Source: Lottia gigantea (lineage: Eukaryota > Mollusca > Gastropoda > Lottiidae). Taken from it: 64,000 bases of DNA. This document shows positions 13,146-23,700 of the stretch, in pieces. The notes beneath the pieces were generated by a model that was not told the origin of the DNA, ran no database searches, and saw only the letters and a program-made list of their open reading frames with translations. The DNA is taken from assembly GCF_000327385.1 (NCBI RefSeq), contig NW_008706746.1, positions 2,102,976-2,166,975 of the forward strand, written 5' to 3'. A program made the position numbers and the translations under genes. The stretch's first letter is position 1; each line of letters opens with the position of its first letter.

Positions 13146-14242
13146 GTATGTATATTTTTTGTATTCTTATATTCTTGATTATTGGGTATGAAATGAAATT
13201 ACTATTGAACATCTGGAACAGAAATTGAAAGAGGACCTGTACAGTTTGAGCTTTATTTTAAACAATATTTCATTGAACAACTCATCTACAAAATAGAACT
13301 TGGATATGAAAATTGGTGTTTTATATACACCTGATGCATTTCAGAATTATTCATAAAATTGGTTTTGATTTGTTATTACACCTATTCTAAAATATTAATA
13401 TCGTGTGAATACCATTCATTAACCTATTTTGAAAAACGATATAACGAAATGCCAAAGACTATAGATATAAATATGACACGGTTTAAGTTTGAATTTGAAA
13501 AATTCAAATCAAGATGCTGTTAGGTAAGATGTAAGTCTGTGAAATGAGAGTTGAAGGTGGGAGGAAGTTTGTGTTTTAAAGTTTATTAAACGTCTGCCCT
13601 CTTATTGACAAAGTCAAACCTCGTATTGACAGAGTAGCCGGAAATATGTGCTTAGTAACGGTTCTAGTAACTATGTGTTATGGCCGACTGTCAACTTAAC
13701 TTATTGTTTCTACCGTTCTTAACTTTTCAACATTTCGAATTTCTTTACAAGTCAAATACTTTATGTAATATCCTAATAGTAAGTGACAATGAAGGATTTA
13801 CGAGTTAAGGGATCTGTGAGAATTTAAAGATATTTATTGAGCGGTTGTTGATAAACTCTGATGACAATGAACAATAAGGCTATTAAGTGTTTTGTAACCT
13901 CTTTAAATATACAAAAACAAGGAATTTGTTGTTAAATTGTATTTGGTTATCAACGCAATAGAATGAAAATTGAACGGATGAATTGGAACATAACCATTAC
14001 ATTTAATTTGGATATTTTCTTTATATATCAATATTATATTAATCAATATTATATCTTCGTCTCTGTCCAGTTTTAACATCGATAAGTATACGGCTCACAC
14101 TAAAATATTAAAATCATCATGATGATATCCAAACGTCATATGCGCACAATACAAAGAACCAAGTTGACCTTGTTTATGTCTAAGAATTTCCGCTTTTAAC
14201 TAATGTTTTTTTTTCAGGTAAATTTTGAAGTGTGATAAGTTT

Positions 14243-14280
14243 ATGCTACCAGATAATCGACGAGGTTCCACTTCACACAG
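14243..14280 (+). CDS. Candidate start exon (MLPDNRRGSTSH)
   Basis: A putative exon at 14218-14280 is framed by a strong acceptor (TTTTTTTTTCAG ending 14217) and a donor (CACACAG|GTAATG). Stops lie in all frames before an ATG at 14243, which opens a frame to the donor encoding MLPDNRRGSTSH plus two bases. This is the layout of a 5' UTR exon carrying the start codon. No downstream exon was recognised, so it stays a candidate. Confidence 0.25.
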
Positions 14281-14284
14281 GTAA

Positions 14285-17200
14285 TGATCCACCATCACGT
14301 ATTTCCTGTATTTTTTATTCTTAATACTATATCCGCCTATCTGTCCTAACGTTTTAAAGAAGTGATTTCAAGTCTTAATTAAATCATTTCGTGTGAGATA
14401 ACAATTTATAGGCATATTTATAAAAACATAAATCAGAACTATAAATATTTTTTTTTGACAAGGAACATAATTGATATATCGTTGTTTTTTTTTTTACATG
14501 AACCTCATAAACAAAACCGGAATTTCATCATCCTATATATTGAAATGAAGGTCCAACAATCCATTATTAAGTTATGTAGTAACAGAAAAAGTCAATCTGG
14601 AATACAGTAAACAATAAGTACTTAAAAGTGCAGTAGGGTACCGATATTATTTCATTTGAATTGATCGAATATTGCTATAAGTCAATACCATGAGCTTTTA
14701 CAGTTTACGACTTATTATTGGCACACTAAGTTGTTTTTATGCACGACCGCTTATTCACTTAATTTACAACTGTTAAACGCTTGCAATGAGATTAGGACTG
14801 ATAGATCCATTTGATAAATTGTATTTTAGACTTACTTACATTCTTTGCTTTTAATCGTCTTACATTGAAACTAAAGTAGATAGCTGTTGTAACTATTTGA
14901 CAAGTTCAGTTATCAACGTAGTAAGAAAACGGAGCATAAACGTATTTCCGATATTTAATAGCACCTCCCGTAAACGATGTTCAAATCATTATAATGGTCC
15001 ATGATCTGTAAGCACCCGATTAATAACTTGGATCAGACTGGAATGGGTGTATGGGAGAGAAGTTAATCCATTCTTACCAAAAAAAGAAAAAAGCTATTTT
15101 GTCGAATTCATTTTTTTTTGAAAAACAAAAGCACATTTTGGAATATATGTTAAAATTGTATCTAAAATATAATGCATGAAATTAATGTTATTATAATAGT
15201 GCAAATCAATCTTTGATATTCTGATTAGGGAAGATTAAATCAAAAGGGAAGATTAAACTTCAAATGATATATCAAAAATTAAAAGGAAGTTAAAAGATAT
15301 TTAATTCTAACTTGACATAATTATGATTGTAGTGACGTATTCATACCCATGTCTCGAGCTTTTATAATGGAAGAATTAATTCTTATCTCATTCAAATATT
15401 TCTGTTTTTGTCGATTATATAATATAAACATTTTAGTCCATTTGCAGTTTTGTTTTGTTGCTAAATATGACGACCGTCATTTAAGTAATTCCCTTTTTTA
15501 TACACACCGATACGCGTGGATTAAATGCATAAAGAATAAACAGTAATACAGGTCAAAAGATTAGAACAATGGTTGTAAGGGGTGGGGTGGGGTTGTTACA
15601 TATGCTGTGATGAGACTCTCAAAAAAGGAAGACCAACATTAGATAAACACAAATATGTATATAAACTGTGTTGGCCTACAAGCATATATACAGGCAACTG
15701 GCTATATTACAGTACATAACGGTACACCTAAAACCAATTAATAAAATTACGTTCACCTTTGTTTTGTATTTACATAAATTTGAGTAAATGTCGATTATAG
15801 GGTTATAAATCATATAGGCTAGAGGGGTGTTATGGTCCCTTTATGATGTGTCACTTTAGTATAGGGTAGCCCTGGGGGTATTCGGTCTTCAATCACATTT
15901 ACTATCATTAAGTTTGTGTAATAGTATTAATGTTTCTTACGTGTTGCAGTATTTTTATTTAGTTTCAAGTGCAGCTCAATCGACGTGTGTATCACTGACC
16001 GGAGGGTTAAAATGAACTTTTCCCTCGATAGTAAGAGAGGAACAGTAACATGAGTGAACAATTGTCCATGGTAATTACAATTTTTCCAAAATAGGCTTGA
16101 GGTAGGTTACTTCTTTAGTTTCTATTTATAACACCTTTTCGCTGCTGAGCACGTAACTTACTTTTGAATAAGTTCAATGCTTTGACTCTAACCATCTTTG
16201 ACTGTAGAGTTTTGTACGATATAAATAGAGTATCTCTTTTGAAAATATTAATTTCTCTATAGTCTCAAAAATGGTATGCATTTTAACTGACATAGAGAGT
16301 TATTGGGACCGATATAATCACCTTGTCCTATTATTGATTACTAATGCAGTCATTCCTACAATCTATCTTTCTATCACATACATTCAAGAATGAACTAAGA
16401 TTACACCTTTATTTAGCCTTAGGCTTCTCGTCATATTTTCAATCGAATACTGACATTTTATCAAACGTTACAAAATGACATCTTATGACCTTGACCTTCA
16501 AAAAGTTTAACATTAGGTTGTAACATTCTTTTATCAACCCAGTAACTATTCGTTTTTCAACTGGTAAGATTGTAATTTCACTTAAACTTAGTAACTTTCT
16601 ACTATATCGGCATTGGGTAGGTATTTTATGTTAAAGGGAAGTGGATAATACCAGCAAACATGACCGCACCGAACTACCTTACTATTGTGCAAAACTTAAT
16701 GTTTTGGTTTCTGAAAGGCAACTTTTGACTGCCTTTTCATAGGGATTGACAACCTTAAACGACACAAAAAAGTCAAATTTGCAAAATGTTTTAGTCAGAA
16801 ACAAACTTGATAAAGTTGGTCGATATTTATGCTCTGAAACATTCGCACCAATCAATTGGTCAGATCTTTAGTCAACATCCGAATTATTTACGATTCAAAC
16901 TAGATATGTTGACCTCATTGTTACAATGTTTCACACGGGTTGTTCAATTATAGATATTTGATAATCTTAAGATAAGAACTATAGTCTGATAACCTCTACC
17001 TTACATTCACGTGACAATCTTTCCTTCACAGACGCCATCTTTTTACCGTTATTGTTTGAATTTTGGTTGAGTTTTCTTTGACTAATGTTTGGAGTAGATT
17101 TGTCTAAAGTATTTTTGTTGCGGTAAGCCTTATCAGAATAATTTATCCGGTTTAAATAAATTGCGAAAAAGACACATCATATCGCATGTTAACATTTAAC

Positions 17201-20200
17201 CGGAAACGGAAGTAGTGGATCATTGGTAGGTAAGTAAGATGTAGTTAACAAAATATACAGTCTGCCGGGTAAGAGATACCGCTGTATTTCAGAGAATGAA
17301 TTGGGAGTGATATATGTATATTAACCTTATTGGATTATTAAAACTTTACATCTTCAGTCTTACAAGATAAGTGTCTGTCTTTGAGGTAACATATGGTTGG
17401 ACAAGATGGGAGCAGATGGTACTATTGAAGTCAAAGTCTGAGTATATTTCGGGAATATAGGCATAATGCCCGTTAATACTTGAACGTATTATGCTGATAT
17501 TCACGAGATCCGCTGGACAGAATCAACATTCATTGGGACAAATGTACAGGAAGGTTGGGGTTTGAAATTTCCCTTACACTGCAGTTTTTGTATTTGAATT
17601 TTATTTGACAATTAACTAAATAAACCAGCGACATAATTTTTCAGATCGCAATCCATAAGTAGATATCAGTAGTCGACCAAACTAATTACGTAGATATGGA
17701 ATGAGACTTTAATCGTCCTGGATATTTAAAGGAGGTCAGATGTCTTTGAAGATTAAGAACTCTTTCTGATATTTGCATACTTACCGATTTCTTAGTTATT
17801 TGTATTCAAAATTATTACCTTTAATAATATTACTTTAATGATATTTGACATAGATAAAAATAGATAATGTTACCACAATATTTATGATACTTTAATATAG
17901 TTAAGAGTTATGTTTATTAACCGTCATATCGTCAGATCGTTGTCAGCCCATTGTTATTCTTTTGTACACGTTTCTATTCGAGTAACGTCCGATTTTAAAG
18001 TTATTTTTTTCAAGTTAACATTCAAGTTTAACTCTTCTTTCAGTATGTAAATTTCAGAACCATACCAATCTGAGTCACAAGTACTAGCCTAGTATGTTTT
18101 CTAGTCCTGAACGACCAGTCTCGGATGTTTAAACTACCAGAATCACGTGATCAGGTGACAACATTGACATGGTTCGGTCAAGCTATGGTTTCCATTTATT
18201 ATCGGATATTTATATATATAAACTTTCAAAGTAGACCTTTTTCTATGAAGTACACAGCACAACTACATGTATACAGCATAAATGTTCTTGTATTTTGAAC
18301 TAAATATTGCAGGTTAATAACGACCGAGATTTAATATCAATATTGAATTTTACTTTGGTAGCCAAAATATTTCTTGTACCAAATATGCAAGGCAAACAAC
18401 TCGGTTTGACTTTATGCTCGTTTTTCACATAGCGACTTGGTTCGTTTCCTTTACTTTATACTTTGTAAATATAGGGAAAATAATGGCCAACCTTAAGACA
18501 ACAATTCTCAGATTGATCAATACACAACTTCTTAACGATAAACAGTCAACAACGGATTAGCAAACCCGTATTTCTTTTCCTTTTTGAACTAAACCATGCC
18601 ATACCGAATCTTGTCTTATAAGGTGTCTAGGCTAAGACAATAATATTAGACAATGTGCTTATTTAGATATTAGACATATATTTTATACCAAATTACAGCT
18701 TTATAGACTTAACCGCTTCGATATACCAGCCTTCTTAAAATTGAAATAATATTTAAAATAAATATATAATATTCAAAATTCAATAAAGTCAAAGTCTTTA
18801 TTTGCAAAATAATATAAAAAAGCTCAATGCGCCCACCATATTCAGCAAAAATTCCTCGAAAAACTTTTTCCATGAAAAAATTGCCTTTTGTTTTTACAAT
18901 GGGAGATAACTATGGGAACTGAAGGTAAGAAAAGAAGAGAACTGGAATGAAATACTTTTTGATGAAACTAGAAAGGCAATATAGTATTTTGTCATGGAAA
19001 ATTTTAACAGTTTGTCCTGTCATTTGTTGAAAAGATGTCTAATATCTCTATAATTATATTAGGTCAAAATACGATGGTCCTAGCTTTAATGATTTATGAA
19101 TAATACTGAAATGTAAGTTATGATTTGTCTGCACTACCCCATCGTTTTCAACATTAAGTACTTTGCATATGTTCTTGAAATTATGGCGTTTTCATGTAAA
19201 TTGCGAAGGCTACTCACGACCATTGGCCGTATATTGATAATGTAATCATTTATGAAATCTAGTACTGTACAGGAACAGTCAAAAGTCAAAAGGACTTCGA
19301 ATGATTCGAGTGTGAAAGTTTTTATGGAAGTTTTTCTTCAAACTCAAATCCACTGGCTCCAAACCTGTTCTTCGTGCCGTTTCTGATATATGAGCATGCA
19401 ATTTACAATCGAAATATTTTTAACCTTGTAAAGGTTTCAAATAGGTTGAAATAGGAGTTAAACCAAACATTTTGGTAAAAGTCTGCCAAGAGGGCTCTTT
19501 TTGACCAACCAACCCCATTGCCGATAGCACGAAAAAGAATGAACGGTTCTGTCTGGTCGACTTTATTATATTAGTTTTAGAACTCGAACAAATCACGAGT
19601 CCATGGAACAGCAAAGTTGTTACATTTTCTAACACGGTTACTGAAAATAAAAAAGTCTTACAGTATAAAGTAAGAGATACGGGCTATATAGTAATGTGAG
19701 TTATAACTAGGAAAGAATCTAGAAAATTCATGAATAACATTTCCCTCAAATATTCTATATCCTGAAAAGGTACTATTTGCTTTGATCGGTGCACATTGGT
19801 CCTAATAATACAAACAAACTTTATCTTTTGTGATATAGTCCAACTAAACATTTGCTTATCCAGAAGAAAGGATTTAACTTCCGAAATTCGAAGTCAGATT
19901 CTCGTACAATTGAGTACAACCGTCATCCATCTTGCATTTAAGCATGCAAGTTTATTACGTCTTTGTTGAATAACGTAAGAGATAATTTCTGAAAAGTGAT
20001 AAAGTGATAAAGTGATATGGCTGAAATGGAGCTGTATCAGCTGATCAAGCAAATATTAAGGTTACATTATCACTTAAAATGATATACCGAAATTAGTAAA
20101 CTTACATTCGATTTGATGGAAAAAATACATTACTCTGAACTTCACCAATTTCACCGAATTCACAAAATAACGAGGACAAAGTTATTTTATTTATGAACTG

Positions 20201-20530
20201 AAGTTGTTCTGAAATATATTGCAGTGAAAAGTTTCAATAAGCAATCCCAAACGTTAATATGAGAAAGAATGTCCGTTGAAGGGTGAGTTGGGAAAAGTTT
20301 CCAAATCGAAGCAGTTATCTGTTCATTAATCTTATCTTTCTGAAAATACGGAAGGTTATAATACAATACATACTATTCAAATGTCAAAAGCAAATGCTGG
20401 ATAGAACTTGTCTGTCTTGATGGCCAATCTATGTTGCATACTTCGCAAAGATCAAGCTATAAAACTTTGAAAATATTATTTCCGCACGATCAGGGTAGCT
20501 TTATTCAACACATGCTATAAGGAATTATAT
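14285..20530. other. No gene seen; expected region of the peroxidase 3' end
   Basis: The peroxidase coding sequence must continue below 20538, but no CDN-containing exon was recognised on the minus strand. A minus frame at 19420-19635 does not resemble the peroxidase C-terminus. A plus-strand stretch 17032-17122 has splice-like edges but an early stop. Confidence 0.4.
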
Positions 20531-20537
20531 GACTTAC

Positions 20538-20707
20538 TAGCAGTGAAACCAAGATTATGATTAAGAGTTGTATAGAAGAACCTGTCTCCATTCTTTAAGG
20601 TGTACAACTGGGTACCAATTATACAAGCAAACGTAGGACCAACTTCATTGCCTCCATGTGGTTTTTCACAAATAGCCCCAGCATACAGGTCGACATCCAT
20701 TGGGCTC
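20538..20707 (-). CDS. Peroxidase exon 9 (last visible)
   Basis: Starts after TTTATCAG and ends ACTGCTA|GTAAGT, so the coding sequence continues. Encodes SPMDVDLYAGAICEKP, VGPTFACIIGTQ and NGDRFFYTT, matching the 'DIDL..GG..E.....G....CIIG.Q...L..GDRFWYE' block. The next expected block, with a CDN motif, was not found in 15000-20500. Confidence 0.92.
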
Positions 20708-23700
20708 CTGATAAAAAAAAACACGAGTTTTGATGTGAACAGAAGCCAGAAAATCGTAAATAATACGAATACGGACATCGTTTGTGTGTAATTTTAAAAT
20801 TCACTGCCTCATTCGAAGCAGTTTAATTAAGCAACTGAAACATCGGCTAAAAACAGCTAACTTGTACAATACAATGGAACACTGGCCCCATGTTTATGAT
20901 CCAAACACAACCAATTAAATATATTAAAGACCCAAATCAACCCCCGAAAATGGCGAATCGGTCCCTTAAAGACAAATTGATAATCAAAGTATACAAACTT
21001 GTAAACATTACGTAGTGCTCGTCCACAATCTCCAAAATCTTCAAATCTCTTTACAGGTGGTAACTTACAGATCTTGCGATATTCAGCAAAGGAGGGCAAA
21101 CCGTGATCTCGACCTCTCTGAATATTTAGAGACACTATATCTAGTGACCCTTTACTCGTCAGGAATAACTTATCTGTCATTTCTTTTGAAAAATATTTAT
21201 CCGAATTTTCAGACCGCCCCTCTATTAAGTTTGTAATAACTTGTGAGAAGTTTTTGAGAACTGGTACTGTGTTGAAATATAGTTCGTGCAATGGTACGTC
21301 CTTGCCATTCAGTTTCATGCTATCTGTTATCAACGAATGTCCATATCTAAATGCAGCTGTGGTGAATTCGTTGATGATCTGTGGGTTGACAGAAGGTTTA
21401 TACTCGTAGGGTTGATCTAGTTTAAATTGATGCACGAATTCTCTGCCAAAAACGCTTGGAATGTAGTCTTTATAAGTGATTCTTTGGATAACAGCGGCCA
21501 CTATTTTTCTAGCTGTTTGATAGAGAAACTCATCATTATTTGATGCCGATTCTGTCATCTTAAAAAGATTTTTGACTTCGCTTATCGTTTTCAGCTCTGT
21601 GGCAATCCTGTTATGAAATCTGACAAAAAGTGTATGCATAGCCTGGAGTCCTGGTATTACATTAACTCTAGCATCACCTGTTAATAAAATAATAAAATAG
21701 GATACAGTTTTACACTTCACCCGTATGAAACATTCAACCTTTAGTCATACACTTCTTTTGAACTATTTTCTGGCGATACTGAATAATATTATCACGTTTT
21801 GTCTAGCAGGAATCGTGCCTTTCAGTGCTTATGAGTTAAAAAAAAAAGAACAAGGACAATAACTCATACTAAATATTTTTCGATTCTTCTGATTTTCAAT
21901 AGGGTTCATGCTTCGGTGATAAATACTCACACCAAGTTTCGTCAAAATCAAGAATTGCGCCATCTAGAGTGATTACGAGTAATTGTGGACGAACAGATGG
22001 ACTGGTGGAAGGACGGACATGGATGGCGACGAAATTAGAAGAGAATTACTAGCAGAATTCCAATGAGTGACCTATCAAGAAAAGTCAAAGTATTTTTTTG
22101 TTTATCCAGACTGTACATACTTGGATATTTATGATTGGTTAAAACTCTTAATTATATGCAATAAAAAATAATATGATTAAAAATATATGATAATTCATTA
22201 AAAAACACCAAATACTCAAATAGTTTGCTTAATTTGAAACTCAAAATATAAGGAAATCAAGATCTTAATATCAAGCAACAAAATTAGAAAGTTTTTTGTG
22301 TTACCTGCCAAGAAACAGAAAATTCCTACATCGTCCTGATTTTTACAAGCTCCTGGACTACTATCATTTGGCAAAAATGATTCACCGCCAGGCACATCAG
22401 TTGTTGACATTAATCCTAGAGTTAAATACATGTTTCAAAATAAGATCTATTTGAATTGATAGTTAAATATTTGGGGCGAATACTAGAATTACGGTCCTCG
22501 TGGGGTAAACCACTTTAGATATATGCTCGGTATATGTAGCGATATTTAATTCATTAATTGGTCACTTATATATACAGACGAGCCCATTCCGAGTCACGTT
22601 TATACGAAAAAATGCAATTACCGTCTTCCCCGGCTCGCAGCATCAACATCTCTTCCTCTGAACTTCCATAAACCATTGAACCATCTATGAACGATGTTAT
22701 TGTGTTAAATTGTTGGCGTTTTCCGTCTGAAATGAAATTTCGAAAATTTTATGGCTTTGCACTCTTGCATCTTGTTCCTAAATGTTTTCAGCTCCGGTTC
22801 TCCGGTATAAATACATTTAATTAAAACTTGAAGATAATAGACGGGGGCACATTTTGGTCTGTGATTGTCATTATTTGAGCAAATGATAACTTACTAAAAA
22901 AAATCAACTTACATGTAGTATGTCCTTCGTATCTTTGTGACCTGGCAAATCCCATACAATCAGATGTGAAATACGAATCACCCTCTTCAATATAAATCGG
23001 AAAACAGTCCTCTCTGTAATTATATAATGAAACGGATTGTCTTAAAAATCCTAATTTTCTTGAGTTCATCTCATTCTACCGACAAGCTTGCTGGATATAT
23101 AATACTTATCAGAAAAGCTTAGTTTATGATATTGAGATTTGTGAACAACTATTCAAACTAGACAATATGCAAATATGTCGATTGCTTGGATTACGAAATT
23201 TGAATTTTTTTTTAATCCGACTATTAATTAAATAGGTCTATTCTTGTAAATTAATGTGTTTGTAAAGAGGTTTTCCACACTTTATATGTATCGAATTGAA
23301 CCATTCCATTTTTTAACATTATAGTCGGACGTCTTTGCTCTTGCAATTCAATTAAAACTAAACTCTTGACTAACTTCAAGTAAGTAATTGTGATATGATA
23401 GTGACGTAAATTGCAATTCAGAATTTGTATAATAACAGGAACCACAGATATCTGGAAGCCAAAAATGGTCCAGATTTGCATAAAGCTAGCAAACTCATTT
23501 ACAACTCCTTGGATTCATTTCAATGAGTGCCACAGAATAGTGTAAAGGGAGGTAATTGAAATGTGTAAAAATATTTTACCCGGAAAAATAAGATTTTTTT
23601 TTTATGCCTTCACAACATTTAGTTTTATTCACTGAAAAAAATATCAGATTTAATTATACAATATAATCACTATTCGTTTAAATGAATGTTAAGGCAATAC

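Noticed and set aside
23251-23481. Minus frame between peroxidase exons
   Set aside because: No peroxidase motif and the phases do not fit; the 52 bp exon at 23580-23631 fills the gap instead.
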